In this document: piece by piece, positions 8,501-23,500 of the stretch
Position numbering within the stretch: the stretch's first letter is position 1
Layout of the letters: each line of letters opens with the position of its first letter
DNA from: Atriophallophorus winterbourni
Taxonomy: Eukaryota > Platyhelminthes > Trematoda > Plagiorchiida > Microphallidae
Assembly (NCBI GenBank): GCA_013407085.1
Contig: JACCGJ010013598.1
Coordinates: 1 to 64,000 of the forward strand
Reading direction: 5' to 3'
DNA length: 64,000 nt
Program-made: the position numbers and the translations under genes
The notes under the pieces: generated by a model
The model's database searches: none
What the model saw: only the letters and a program-made list of their open reading frames with translations
Told to the model about the DNA's origin: nothing

Positions 8501-11500
8501 TCGGCAAACACCCAGTAATGAGCTCCAAGTATTTTCCTCCATTTCAAAAATCCTAAATTTCCTAAGATGGGCATGCGAAATGAAGATAAATTAATTTCCT
8601 CTGTTTAGTTTGTGTTCAGACGCGACCAACGACCGCTGAACGAAAAGCATGCATGCGTAATCCGCGTGTACACTAACGGTGATACACGTTAATCTTTATA
8701 CGCTGCAGAACCGGACAATAGATTACCAAGTTATCCACCCATTTACTTGTGGATCGCATTCTCTCCAGCCTTTCTTATTTCAACCGCTTCTGCGTTAAGT
8801 TTTTCCTGTAAGATTTCAATTCCACGTTATAAAGATCCGCACTGTGACCTGTGTCCAGGGATTAATCTCGAATCGGTTGGCGATATTCACTGGAATCGTT
8901 CGGTTGCTTTCCGTGTTCGTTTATCCTAATGTACAATTCTCCAGAAGTTTTTCCTACCGTGACTATGGATGTACAATAGTACTGAAATATTCTTGCAGTT
9001 TTCTCGTATGAGCTTTCTCATCCTTCTTCAATACGCTGTCTTCCACACGCGATAAGACACCTAACCGAATTTGCTTTGCAAGTTTGCTATATTTCGCATT
9101 CTTCCAACTACTCCATTCACACCCGCCAAGCATCGCCGCGCCGTTATTTACCGCGTTTTGGAATGTTCAAAAACCACACTTTCCGTCGATCTTGGATGTA
9201 TTTCACTTGTGATCGATTAGTCAATTTGGCATTAACCGACACTTACTACTGCGGTTTTCGGCACCGTTTTTGATTGATTTCGAAAAGACTTATTGAAAAC
9301 AAAGTTATATTTGAATGCCACTTTTGCATAGGGCCCGTGCAACGAACCACGATGTTCAAACACAAAATCACACAGTCATTCGTGGTCAAGCACTCAAGGC
9401 GCTTATGGATCACCAAAGTGATGTGTTGCTCACATCCCCCGAAATTACACTCCACTACCGAGGTCAACCTGTCCCACGCTAATCGCGTTCATCCACGAAT
9501 CCCACGATACAAGAGAAAAGCCGGTTGGCGAAAGGCGTTTATTACGCACAAGACAAATAATGAAACACACGCCTATCTTATACAGACCAAACAAACAATC
9601 GCGAACAAACAATCTGTCCCGGTTGTCACTTCGATCTGATTTGTCAGTCCATTTCGTTCCAACTGGTACTCGTAAAGCCCTCGCCACGCAGGCTTCGTTT
9701 GACCGACATGAACAAATTGCATATCGTTCAATTGTGGGTGACGTTGTCCGTCTTCTCATACTTCCGAAGATGTTGTCGCGCAAACCGTTCAAATGCAATC
9801 CATCCGAAACCCGAACTATTACGAGTTCGCAATTGTCGTCGTCGATCTTCTCGGTGCTTTTTATCTTGCAGTCTCTGACTGTGCGGCACTATGCCTGGAT
9901 CAGTCTTGTGCTTTCATACCATCTTGTGTTGTGCCGGAGGATGGAGCTCTGCATATCATTCGAATGCTCTTGGTTAGCACTCGCACATCCGCATCATGTT
10001 AAAATGAAGGTGCTTGAAAACTGGATTGCATGCGTATATTTAAGGCTGGTGTGGTGTAGCCAACCGCAAATGCCTTGATTTTTGATGAGTTTACTTCTAT
10101 ACCAATTCCGGTAATTAAACTATTTTTACGTTCTAAAAACACCCTCGTCCCTTTTCCATTTTCGCCGTCTACGTAATCAATGTCGCGGTTCCACAGAGTC
10201 GTGGAATATTGCATCTTCTGTTGACCCACGTTCGCCTACTGCATGATTTTCTCAGCACTAAAGTTGAGCTGAACAAGCCTCACCTCTGTGAATTCAGTCA
10301 TTAAACTCATTAACTTTGCGAGACGTTTGCTTTTTCCTTCTTCCGTAGACTCGAAGCCGAGTCATTGTAGAATGCAATAAATTTGTACTAGATTGTATAA
10401 CGGACCGATTTGAAAATACAATTCCTAATAACCACATGAGCCCTAAGAAAAGGAAAGCCGATAAAACAATCGTTTGCTAGATCATCGCTACCATTTAGCA
10501 GTTCATAATTTTCCTGCATGCTTGGATTGTAGAAATGTCTAATTCATCTCATTCTTTGATGCATCTGTCTCTCTGTGCAGGCCTTGTGGTCAACAGCGGA
10601 ACAAAAACTCTCGTTGTGTCTTGCCACATTAGACCATAGCATACCACGTACATACATGTTGCGAACAAACAGCTTTGGACAGAAATCCTTGCATTATGTT
10701 CATACATTCATCGACTGGCTTTCAATCGTGGCCCACACCTCCGTCCGAATGGTTACCCGAATCCCGTCAATATTTTGGTTGCATTGGATCAAGCCGATAA
10801 CCTTAAAGCCCAACAGTTGTCCAGCTCAACGAAACCTCGATATGGTGAATCTATCGGACGTTCGATGGCGCCTTCTTGAGTTGTATTTGTTGGGTAAGTG
10901 GTGATTCCGGTGCCACCTTTTCACGCAGCATTTTGCATTTTAATCATCTCTTTACCCTACGGCCTAGCTGAGGATAAGCATATTCGGTAATACTTCCTGT
11001 TTATTCCTGTTTACCAACAATTCTTTCGTAGCTTCTCGTCTGTGTTCCTCCATTATGGCATCAATAAATGACTTATTACGTGGACTTGTTCTTCAAAATA
11101 CGAATGTGTTTTTCAGACATTTCCCATGGATAAGATTTGCTTTACTCTTCGCGATTCATGCTTTATACAAAAGCCGATGATCAAAGAATTTACTCACTTG
11201 TAAATTGTTGTATGCGTTTTAAATGTGCACCCCTTTACCTGAGATACTGATCAGATGATGTTTTATTTTTTGTTATCCGATAATTACTTGGCCATCGAGG
11301 TGTCACGCTCTTCGAACACTACCAAGCGCCCAACCTTTCCATTCTCGATCCTGAATACTTAATTTATCTTTAGAGGAACTGCATTTCATATTCATGCAAC
11401 AGCATGGGCGACTGTCTTCTTGGCAAACTCGGATCGGTTTTCTGTACTAATCTCATGTTTGCACCTGGCCAGCAACCCACGCATTTGCATCGTCCTTTGC

Positions 11501-14500
11501 TCAGGCATCAGGCAACAGTAGAAACTTATTACTCAGAAACCAGGACTAAATCCACAGTTCCAGTAGAAGCTAGCAGTTCTAGTTACTAAAATGTTTGACA
11601 CCATCTCCTGTAAGTTCAATCTTACTTTCATTCCGCGTCGCTTTGCCATGGCTAGCCCGATATGAAGCAGTATTCCAACGTTCACAACTGTAATTTCACC
11701 AAATACTTATTTCGTTAATAACCTTTGACATGTTTACAGCACCCAAAGCGTCGTTCATCAGTTCCGCGGTTCTTGGAGAATCGGTCGGCTTGGCACGTTT
11801 ATTTACAGACTGTTTAATAGAATTTCTAGATGATTCTTCGTCCATCATACTCAATCGAAAGCGTCGCGCCGGCCATCCAGAATCGAGTGACGTTTTGCTC
11901 AAACGCGGAACGTCTCTTGTTCTCGTGGCACATAAACTGGCTTCTGTACAACTGACCCGGGTAAGTTTCGAGTTACATGGTTTACACGTTTCTCAAAAGC
12001 AAAATCGATACGCATCAGTCACTGAGTTTGCGAATTTAGTTGTTGAAATGGGACTGGTATTATTAAATTATTATTACTGTACGGCAGTGAAGCCTGGACC
12101 GCCCACACAAGACACCTACGGAAGGTGAATGCTTTCCATCTGCGAATCTTCCGTCGTATTTTAAACATTTCGTGGATGGACAAGCTGCCTAATGCTGAAG
12201 TGCTTTCAAAAGCTGGTCTACAGAGGATGTTCACCCTACTACGACAGCATCACCTGCGGTGGCTTGGCCACGTCTACAGAAGTGAAAATGGTCGTATTCC
12301 GAATGATGTACTCTATGGTGAGTTGCAATCAGAAGGTCGACCATTGGGCAGACCGCACTTGCGGTACAAAGACGTTTTCAAAAGAGATGTGAAAGCTCTT
12401 GGTATTGACCCTGCGAGTTGGGAAGAACTTGCTCTTGACCGCTCACGTTGGAGGCATTGTGTAAGCTGGGGGAGCAGATACCGCTCTTGGCTGCTGAACG
12501 CCCTCGGTTAGAATGCACCTACGGTACAAATGCGTTTGAATGCGCTCGAACTTGACGCGGGAAGAGTGCAAGTAAAGCCATCTTTCGTGTTATGCTGTTT
12601 GTGCTCAACACAATGAAGCAGGATTCTGATTGGAATCGACTATAGTCGGTATACTTGCTGATTTAATGTGTAGTTCGCGCTTATTTTGTTCCTTTCGTAT
12701 GCGAAACGATTAATGCCATAATTTTCAACAGCAGCACTGTCAATGTTCGATTCATTTAATGAGATGCAGCTCGTACAGCGCAGTTCGCTTTTTGTTATTC
12801 ACATTTTAAACCTTCATACAAATTACGGCTCCCTTCTTGTTTCTGTTTTCTGCAGTTGTCTTCGGTTGTCCAGCGTCTCGTCAAGATCCCTTTTCGACAC
12901 TTGCTTCACTCCACTGAGAAACCGTGTTTATGGTCCAAACTCGGTCAAAACCATCTGCTTTGGCAGTTGATCACGGAACGTCCAGGCTTAGACTTCTCTC
13001 ATTACTCGGTTCCCGAGCACGATTCAGACCCGTTCACAAAATCGGCGCGGGGAGCCTTGCAGCAAAAACTAGTTGACCGATGTTTGCAAGTAAGTTTTTG
13101 CTCCTGTTTATATGATATTTTACGTTTCTGATTTAATCGTTTTCTCACATTTTCGGATCGGAATTGCAGTTTCCTTCGTCTCCTATATTTGCGCTAGCAA
13201 CATTTGAGGTCGACGCACCTTCCGCCTCAATTCCCCATTGCATGTGTTCAATAATGACAGTCGAACATTGCTTTACATGATTCAATCGAATGTTGTGACT
13301 TTAACGGTTATAAAGATGGCATAGTTCCAGTTATGCAGAAGATGCAGCCGTGCAGTACTTCTGCGCTGAACGGCTAACGCCCTGCTAAATAGGTTTACCG
13401 CCGGTAGTGATCTGCATGCGATAACACGCTGTTGTCTCACTGCCAATTCTATTCTATTTTCCTTTCCCGTATATTTGCCCACATGCAGTGTATAACTGTT
13501 CAGCACTTTGCCTTGATCAGGCTTGTGCTTTCATAACTACACACTTTGAGAATCTCGTTCCCAGAATATCGTTTAACGGTCATGTGGAATGCGTCGTGAG
13601 ATCGATGGCATTTTAACCGCACATACTGTATGCCTGGTATCAGCCTTCAAACTGAGTTATGTATTTACCAGATAGCTGCCCGCCCTTGCCCTGGCTACTG
13701 AGATGTCAAATTGTGCGATCATTTGTCCATCGATGCATTGGAGTTTAGGATGTGTGATATGCTGGCGGCGTGTCTAAAACAACCATTTGGGAGCCGTTAG
13801 CGCATTAACCCCGCTCTCTGTTTGCATCCAATGGCGAAAACAGCAATCGTTTGAGCATGTCCTTTGTATGACAAACACAGAGCTTGCTTTCAGAATCTGT
13901 CATTAGATCGAAACACACCTCATATTAGGCGACGGTGTTAAGAAGGCTATGTAAAAGCTTGACTGACAGAATGCAGATGATATTTGAAGGCGGGAAAGGC
14001 ACCGTTGGAGCACCAACTAAAGCGATCTCGCCCCTGGTCGACGCACTTGAGCCGAAGTGATTCGTGACATTACTTAAGCTGACTAATTTACCTATTGTGC
14101 CAGAAACATTAAAGCCTGAAGGTTCTGACTGCATCGTATGCTTCACAATGCCCAGCTCAATTGCGATATGCTCGGTGTTGATGCTTGTTTAGTTGTTTTG
14201 TTATCTTGTTTGTTGCAAAAATATACATATGTTCATCTGTAATGAGCCTCGCTGCTTCCTTTCCAGAGGATCACTGCCGACCGAGGATCGGACTTGGCAT
14301 GCTTGGAAGAATCGGTCTCATCATTATTGGATCTATGCTCGGTGGATGAAGAGGCTTCAATTTCGTCGAAACCAAGTAAGCCACTCGTGGTTTTATGCTG
14401 TGTCATACGTTTTCATGCGCTCAGGTTTCTTAACTCTGGTGTGCAATCGCGCAATACTTATGTGCTGTGTAGGCAACCGGGTAGTATCATGCCTACGTTC

Positions 14501-17500
14501 AACGATGCCGATGACAACGCTTTGTACCCCCCTTCTCGCTTTGTACATCTCATTGTTTATGTTGAACGGCACTATATCTGTATCAGATTGTGCAAATATA
14601 ATAATAATAATATGTGCTGTGCAGCTAACACCTTGTTAACTTGATCTGCAATCTGGAGCCCCCATACCATTTCCTATGATTTTATGAATAATAAATAAAT
14701 CTCGGGTTTCTTGAGGATGATCAGAGATCTTTTCGCGTGTAATAATTTTTTCTGGTTCGTCAGTGAATCGTACGAATGCTTATCGGTCCAGAAGAAAAAT
14801 GCAGCTCGTCGTCAGTGTATATACGAATAAAGATGGTCTCTGCATGATTTTTTACAAGACCTTCACTACTATGCTGCGTATTCTTGATGTCACAGTTTAA
14901 AATATCGCTCATTTGATTTTCCATATGTAGAAAGCAAATCACACTCGCACACGCTATGAGCCACAGACGATGAAATCGTGTGCATCGTTGGGGAAAATTG
15001 CTGGTACTCTCTCGTACCATATCCTTCCTCTATTCACACTTAGCGCTGGACACTGGCTTGTCACTTTTAGCTAGGATTGATCTTGCCAGGTTTTGAAACA
15101 CTTACGTCGTTCGCAATTATTTATACACCACATTATTTACAACGGCTCAAAATGGTTCACTTCTTACAGCTGTGAAAAAGCTAAATCTGATTTAAGACCT
15201 ATCGGTAGATTCGGCATCGCGCACTCATTTACCAATGGCAAGTGTACTGTTTCGTTTCACGCGCTTGCACCAGACTCTGGCCCAATAAATCCCCTGTATT
15301 TTCCTGTTGCAGTCGAGACCTATTCTCTACGACTAGCAATTTTTCCAGGCAGTTCTAAAGTATCAATTAGGAAAATAGTTTGCGAGCATTGAATCCTGGA
15401 TTGTCGACTCTTGGTCATTTTAGGCCCGCTAGAAACATTACTCAATATCACCAAGCTGCTCTTGTTCTGTTGGGTCATGTGGTTTATGTGATTCTACTTT
15501 GCACACGTGTTCTGATAGAATGTGAGTTTATAAATATACTCTCGAAGCTGCCACCAGGAAGACTACCCTTCGTTTATCTTCGAGCAATGCTAAAGACAGC
15601 GCTACTGTTCTTCCGCATGGTTTTCATGTACATATGTGCGTGTGCATCATTCATTCGCAATATGTGCTCGCGCTGTCTCCGTGACAGCACATAGTTTGCG
15701 CATACGTGCGTTCCAAAGGTTGATTGCCAATCACCCTCAAGTCGCGTGATCGCTACGTGTTCAATGTGCAACGCACGCTGCGGTATCGTCGATATGCGGG
15801 AGCCTGTTCAACGAGTCACTTACACCTTCGTTCGTTCGTCAGATTCACCCTCACCGTTGCTTTGGTTTTCCTTTCCAATTTGGCTCGTCAATTGTGCAAC
15901 GCGACATGTGTTCGTACTGTATTTGAGAATCCTTTTTTAGGAGGCATGCTAAACGATTCCGTTAGCATTATGATTGGTGAGCAATAACATTGCGTCGTTA
16001 GTCGCTGCTTCCACACTGCCAATCGCTGACTCAATGTTTCCGTGCTAAATCTAGGGGTCAAGTATTTTTGTTCGCTCGATACTGTCCGATAATAAACCTC
16101 AATGCTGATGCTTTACCACTGTGATACGTGTGTGATGGAAATGCATGCAAATGATTGTCTTTGTAGGCAAATTATTTGCTATAGTTTTGCAGATGCGGCT
16201 GATAGAGTTTACTCGGAATCTCAATACGGCTTTCTCAGAGGAAGATCAACCGTAAACATGATCTTCTCCCTCAGTCAGCTTCAAGAAAAGTTACCGACTA
16301 TTTGACTATTTCTGTTGGGGGACTTTTCAAAATACTTGCTCTTGTAGACTACACAAACTTGTTATTTCGTTCCCCTCTGACATGAAGGGCTCAATTCATT
16401 TTAGCGGTTGCAGTTCAGAAGCCTTTGAACTTCACCGAGGCTTCGAATAAGGACGTGTTCTTGCTCCACTCTTTTGGACATCTTTGCTCTGCTACTGAGG
16501 CACGCATTTAGGACGAAAACAGGTGTTTATCTACGCACGCGATGTTATGGCAAGCTTTTCAACATGAACCGCTTGAGGGCAAAAACGAAGGTACGGGATG
16601 TGGTAATCCATCACCGGTTGTTTGCCGACGACGCAGCCATTATTTCTCATTCCCAAAAACACGTCGATGCGCTAATCGACTGTTTTTGTCGGGATTCAGA
16701 GTCTTTGGACTGACAATCAGCATGAACAATACCAAAGTGTTTGGCCAAGGGACTGTATCGCCTCCCATCTTGTCACGTTGGAACTTTCGCGTCTGGGCAA
16801 CTGCAAGTTGACTGTGAAGTACTATATGCTTTGACATATGGCAGTGAAACCTGGACCATCGCTGTATGACACGAACGAAAGCTGCATGTCGTATCTTGAA
16901 CATATCTTGGATGGGCAAGGTGACGAATGATGAAGTGCTTTGCAATTCGGTCTACAAAGCATGTTCACTCTACTACACGGATGTGCAATCGTGCAGCATT
17001 TATGCGCTGTGCGGCTAACATCGTGCTAAATTGATTGGCCAACGGTAGCGAGCTGCATGCTGAAACTCGCTGGAGTCCCACTACCATTTCTATTTCCCCC
17101 CTCATATCTGTCTAGACCTTAGCAACCTGACAGTATCTTAGCCCACGTACAGTCTCTGACTGTGCGACACTTTGCCTGGATCAGGCTTGTGCTTTCATAC
17201 CATCACACTACAACATCCTAGCCTACACTGGCTAGGTCGTGCGTAGAGAATGGAAAATGGTCGTATTCCAAAAGACCTACTATATGGTGCTTTGAAATTA
17301 AGAAGCCGACCATTGGGCAGACCACACTTGCAGTACAACGAGGTTCGAAAAGGGGATATGAAAGCTCTTGACATTCACCTTATGGGTTTGCTCTTTAGCG
17401 CTCGCTTTAAGGGCACTGTGTAAATCGTCATCAGAAAGCTTGGGAAGGGCGGATACTACCCTCGACTGCCAATCGTAGGTCGCGCCGTCAACGTGCAAAT

Positions 17501-20500
17501 GACATCGTTCGATGGAGTACTCCCGATCGCTGTGAGCGCTGCGGGAAAGATTGTTCCTCATGAATGGGGTTGTTTATTCATTCGAAAAGTTGTGGAGCAT
17601 GGAACCATTATGTGCTTGTGATGGTCGACATCGAATGGAGGAGGCCAACAACAATGGTTTGTTGTATTTGTTTCGTGCTATTAGTAGTATTGATTGATAA
17701 AAATTGTGCTCACTCACTTGTTTGGCTCGTTATTGCCAAATCGTTTCTTGGACATTTCTATATGCAAATATGTTGTTTTCGCTTTCGTTCTTTGACTTGT
17801 ATTCGGCATTTTACACTAGTGCTGAACTTCTTCACCTTTTTAGAGTGCCGCCACTCTGAACTGTCCCTCATCGTTCGTTTCATTGATGTTGCATCGGTGA
17901 TTATTTTAGTGTTACGATGCGAATCCACAACTTAGGTCAACTTTGACGTGTATGCAACCGAGATTTAATGTCTCGCACTAGAAATTATCACACAAATACT
18001 TTGAAACACGCAATATGAAATGATGTGTCCTCGAGCTACACTGGAGCGTTAGATAACAATTAAATCCCCATAAAGGTCATGTATCATAAAGAATGACTCC
18101 AATGTCTTTACTCGCCTTTTTATGTTTTTATCATACCTTCTAACTTTTCGCCCTACAGTGAATGGAAGAATTAACCAGGAAAAAGTTAAAGCCCAGTGGT
18201 GGGCTTATTTTATCCGCACACTGTGGATGAATGAACGTCGATCGTCGAGTGAATTCTCTTCGTCTGTTCATTCTCACGCCTTACCTGCTCCGCCGCAATC
18301 AGTACTCCAATGCAGTCAAACCGGCTTGCTTGCTGAGGCCGTTTGGCTAGCTTATCGGTGGGTTGATTTTCGCGATAGTACTGTACCTCACCAGCAAATA
18401 ACCCATCCCACATGATTGTAAAGCATCCTCTAAAATAGGTTGTTTTCCTGTGTTCAGCTTCTTTTATAGTGCAATGGATTCCTTTGTTTATCATGTTTAT
18501 ATGATGCTTTTCAGCTAAAGTGTGGTTTCTTGTCACAATAATCCAAGCTGATGAATAGCAGATACTGCTCTCGGTTGCTAAATCACGCCGTCAACCTGCA
18601 ACTGCCGGCGACCGACCGAGTACTGCTTATCGCTGTGAGCGCAAAGGGACTGGACTGTTTAGTCATCTGACACGCCTTGGAGCATGAAACCATCATCTAC
18701 GTGTGATGTACATCCATTGTCGACATAGACCGAAGGTACCCAACAACAACTGTAATATTGAACCAGGCGTTGAAGCTTGTAGGAAGAATAGACTTATTCA
18801 AACCAGGCAGTTTGTGTTCAGTCTCGTCCGGCTGCTCGATTTAGTTTATTGTGGTATCTTTATCGTCAAGGCCTGTGCCAACTCGAGAGCATACTCCACC
18901 GTGTATCTGTCTCATAAGCAACACAAAAGGATACCGAAGCCTGCGAATGGCTTAGAATATTGCGAAAACTATAGACCGGTCTACTTCGTTTCAGATGGCT
19001 GTCCCAATGTCATTTTGTCTGACCATCCAACCAGCGCAAGAACAGAACATAATCACGATCACCCTCTCTCGGTATAGACGACCATTACGGCGCTTGTTCA
19101 CATGAATCTGGTCAGGTAAACGAACCACGCTTACTCACGTTCAGTCGTTATGATCGTCATTCGCTTCATTCAAACCGACCTTTACTTGAAGTGCAATGCG
19201 GACAGTTCACTTACATGATGGATAGTGCGAAAACAGCGCCTGATTTATGCTAATGCCAGACGTCCTTTTTATGAATTGTACCACAATACATAATACACCC
19301 TCTCCTAATGTTAAAAAGATCTGAATTCGCAGTGGCTTCTTGCCCTTGATGATGTGGCTCACAATCGTATTCAGTAGCGGTCTTGCTGGGTTTTTTAATT
19401 AACCCTGTATGTTGTCAAGTGAAGTGTCGAGAAAAACTTGTTATGATGCGTGTGACAGTGAAAGCTGCAAGGAAGCTGTCGTGCTGATGTCGATCTACTC
19501 GTTCACAACACTTGCTTGCATTCATGTTTTGATTCCAGGTGTAGGCACCTTATCCCAGTGTCTGTGTTTACTCTACTGGTTCCGTAGCATTTTAGGTCCC
19601 ACCGTTCCCCATTTTTCAGAATTTTTACCATGTTATGGTTGTATGGCGATTGAACAATTGGTACTTGTTACCAGTGTAATGATGTCCATGATGATGATGA
19701 ATGTGTTACCAGCCACCACTGTGATGTTAACTAACCCGGAATCGAAAAAATCGGGTTCTTTTACTTCCAAACACTTTGCTCCTTCGTGTATCAACATTTA
19801 GCTGAGTATCGATTATTCTTATCTGTTTTCACTGTGCCAACGAAACTTCAGCTACCAATATGAACGGTGTCATTATTGGAATTTCAGTGAAACGGTACTC
19901 ATCTATGGTATATTTTACTATCAAGTTCAATCTTTTGTGTTAATTCCAACTGACTTCTTATTCCAGAGCTGGTATCCATTTCATTGTATTTATTTGTTTG
20001 TTTACAAAATCATAAACTTCGAATAGTCTCATGATGAGCTGACGATCTCAACTAGCTCTCCCAATCTGAGCCACTGTGAGATCACAACCCGTAAAATAAG
20101 CATAATGCGACACATGCACTGGCTGCTCATGGTTATCGTTAGATCATTTATTCTACCACCACTGTTCATTACATATTGCATGCTAGTTGCCGTACCCTCG
20201 GATTTGTTCTGTGTAAAATGTCATCCATGTATCGTGGTTTTTATATAGTTCAAGATTGCGTTTTATTTCGTGTCTCTGGGTTTCGTATAAATTAAAAGAA
20301 GCTTGGACCCTTGTTTCCTCCTAGAAACACATACACATTTTCTTTTTGGACGGTTTAAAATAGCCTCTAGATTCATTCCCCGACCTTCACATACATCACA
20401 CCTGCATTCACTGAACTAAATGTTGAAATTATCACTCTCTTTCTACCAGTGTCCTAAACAGTTTTTGGACGGTTTCCGTTTGGGGCAGATAATCCAAATC

Positions 20501-23500
20501 ACGTTTTTCTTTTTGTATCAATTTTATGCGATCTAGCTCTGCGGTAAATTGAATCATGAAAAGCTTTCCACATATCATTCGATCACTTCTCCTTTTAGTT
20601 CCGCACACTCCCAAGCATTGTTCGCCAATCCCATTTATTTTCGGGAAGTTGTACTGACGGCGCAAAAGTCCGGCCTGCTTTTGTGTCAATACATGAAACG
20701 AATATCCACATATTTTTCCACCGAGAGTTTAAACAGGAGCGCCTCCGTTTTCTCAGATACCGCCATAGCGCCGTTTTGGATGTTGGTAAGTGTATGTATG
20801 TGGTTGTATGTGTTGCCCAATCATGGTATGCACATATGGTTTCTACACCCTGTCTCCGCTTACCTTATCTACTATTCGGTGAAGCGTAGATCATTGAATA
20901 CTTTATGTAAAGCAGTGATCGTAGTAATCTGTTAATCGGTTTCGTTCGCGCCGACATTGACAATTTAGTTGGGTTCGCTCTCTATTGCCGTTGACCATGT
21001 GTTGGTTTTGAGATGTATTTAGTTATGAATTGCAACTATGAAAATGCTACTCTAGCCACTGTCTTCGCACTCAACAGTTGCGGTAATCAGTCCCAGATTT
21101 AGCATACTAACATGAAAAGCTTAGTGCAGTGTTATTTTTTCTTAGAACAAGCGATTTGCCACACCTGGTACGCCTCCAGCCAAATTATCATGTGATCAAA
21201 ATTGCTGTCAAAATTCGGTGACAGCTGAGATTATTACGAATAAATTTGTCACTGGTGATCAAAGCTTGATAATAGAGATTTCGGCTTCCTTCCGTAATAT
21301 CGGGATCAAATTTCATGGGATTTGCAGCAATTGCTGGTGGTTTAACAAGAGCAAATACTAAATCATGAAGTGGCAATTCGCGATATTATACAAAATGCTG
21401 TTCTTGACTACACCTTGATTTTTGGACAAGGTTCTTTACCATCATTTTCCGCCTGGATCAGGCTTGTGCTTTCATACATACATACATACATACATACCAT
21501 TATTTTCCCCATTGACCGTGGCATTTATGCGGCTTTTTGTTCAACAGATTAACCGACCTTTTTCACCTTCATTTTCGTGGTCCAGATGTTTCGACGTAAA
21601 ACTTTGGGGTTAGGATGAAGCCACTGTAATGAGAAATTATGACAAAATTTTAGTGGCAATAATCTAAGGCCGACTACTCGTTCAGGAATTAGAATAAAAT
21701 CAAAGCGCCAATCTGAATCTAACGTTTGGTCAGTCGTGTTCAGCTTTGTTTTGGCCCTCCAAACATGTACACAAAGTGTAAACGTTATCCCGACTATGTT
21801 ATGGAGAGGGGTTCTCGGTTGTAACTCGCAATTTGAAAACGATCGTTATACCACCGTTGAAACGGTGGTTTCTCAACAACATCTCCACGGAACACCTCAT
21901 GGCTTTGCTGTGAGTGATGCTATGATGGGATATACGCATTCTATTGTCTTGTTCCTGAATTTGATTTCACAACAAATTTCTTCGTTGGAGGAGCGGTGAT
22001 TGTAACCCGCGTCTAATTTTCGATTAATTTACTTCCGACCGACTTTTGCCGCAGCCTTGTCCTAGCTATCGATTTGGTCAACTACTCGGCCAACTAGTAA
22101 AACAGCTGCGCAACTGTGCGAATGACTAGGGTGAGTATAGATACATCACGTTAGCGGCTTGTCACGTTCAGTTAATGGTATTCGACCCCGTCCTCCGTTA
22201 ATCTTCTCGATTGTGCTTTTCCGGATTAGTTATCGATCGTGGCGAAATCATTTTGGAATCCAATTAATCCAACAAGCGTAAACATCAACGTTGTGCTGTT
22301 GACTATACATGGTCTGCCTACTTTTTATTATGACATTGATTCACAAGACCATTATAGATTTTACTGCTAACATATCGATCGGACGATATTCGTTGTCGGA
22401 GCGATACTGTCTGAAAAATATAAATGCTCTTATTTCAAATCCTTCCTTATCAGCCTCAGATTGCCAGTTCCATTTCGCTGGATCTTTTTATTCACGTGTG
22501 ATAAAACCTAGTTGAGCAACTCGCGGGAACTAAGGCCTGTTCGGCCAGGTCTCATCATCTGTTGAAGAAATATGGTTGCAAGCATATTCAATTGCAAACA
22601 TGTTCAATCGCATGTCTGAATACATGTAGAATAAGGTTAAACCCATGAACACAAAAAATGTTCATTTGCAAGCATTACCATCACATACACCCCGCGATCA
22701 TGATCATCGGATTAAACCCATTCTACGTGTGTCTGGGCAGGTTAGTCGTATCAACCTGATGTTGCCCAATCGTTCGCCGTTTTTCATCTTAGAACAACAT
22801 ACTGATATATCAGGCCGTCGCACCGCGTAGCACTGCATTTCATTCCATATCAAAATGACGCATTCGAACAAATATGCTTTTCTGTAACACAACCATCCGA
22901 ACCTTGATAAAAGGTAAACAATTCATGACGTTAATACTGACACACGATATGGATATTGATCGTATTTGTGTGACTGCTCTTATGAAACAAGAGCCTTAGC
23001 TTACTTGGGCTATCATTTAACATCCACATAATGAAATCCAAAACGTCACACCCTGCCTAGATAGTCGGAAATGTCAGGTCGCAGTTCAAAGAACGATCCT
23101 ACACAATTCTTTTATGTTATTTCGGTATTGATCTGGACCAATTTGCGTTACAAATGTTCATTTTACGAAGGCTTTATTTTTATTGGAGCTAGCCGTCGTT
23201 AGAATCAGTTATCACGGTGGTACGTTTCCAGTAGCCCTTTGTGATTCTCAGTGTTTTCTAGCAAATTATGTTTCCCCAAATCGAATTACCCGGCATAAAT
23301 AGTCAGAATCAAACCCCTTTTTATTCTCGTATCTGTGTAGGCCTTGGCAAGTTGACAGTATTCCAATTAGGGATAAGCGAATGCTTCAAGCCGCCAGAGT
23401 GGAAGGGCGAGCCTCCACTTGATGCTATGGCATCCATGCTCACTACCATTCACTGTCTTTATTGTGTTCATTTTCCACTCAATGTAGGTCTGGGCAACCT

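Larger units (their letters stand above)
7664..10580. other. Large SREBP intron
   Basis: Holds an alternating purine-pyrimidine tract (7936-8000), an antisense ORF (8210-8542) and an S fragment (9868-9925). Overlapping ORFs at 9274-9798 show no recognisable family. No exon is needed here because 7663 and 10581 join in phase 0 with continuous SREBP homology. Confidence 0.5.

Noticed and set aside
9274..9798. Overlapping ORFs of 117-121 codons on both strands
   Set aside because: No recognisable domain, splice context or repeat support.
13170..13280. Acceptor-like TTGCAG and short ORF after the 13089 exon
   Set aside because: No good donor, and 13089 joins 14267 in phase with a better alignment.
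19409..19801. 130-codon ORF with hydrophobic stretches
   Set aside because: It overlaps sequence shared with an RTE 3' untranslated region at 46625-46735.
21736..21999. 88-codon ORF considered as an SREBP exon
   Set aside because: No acceptor gives the phase 0 entry required after 20785, and 20785 joins directly to 23828 with continuous SREBP homology.
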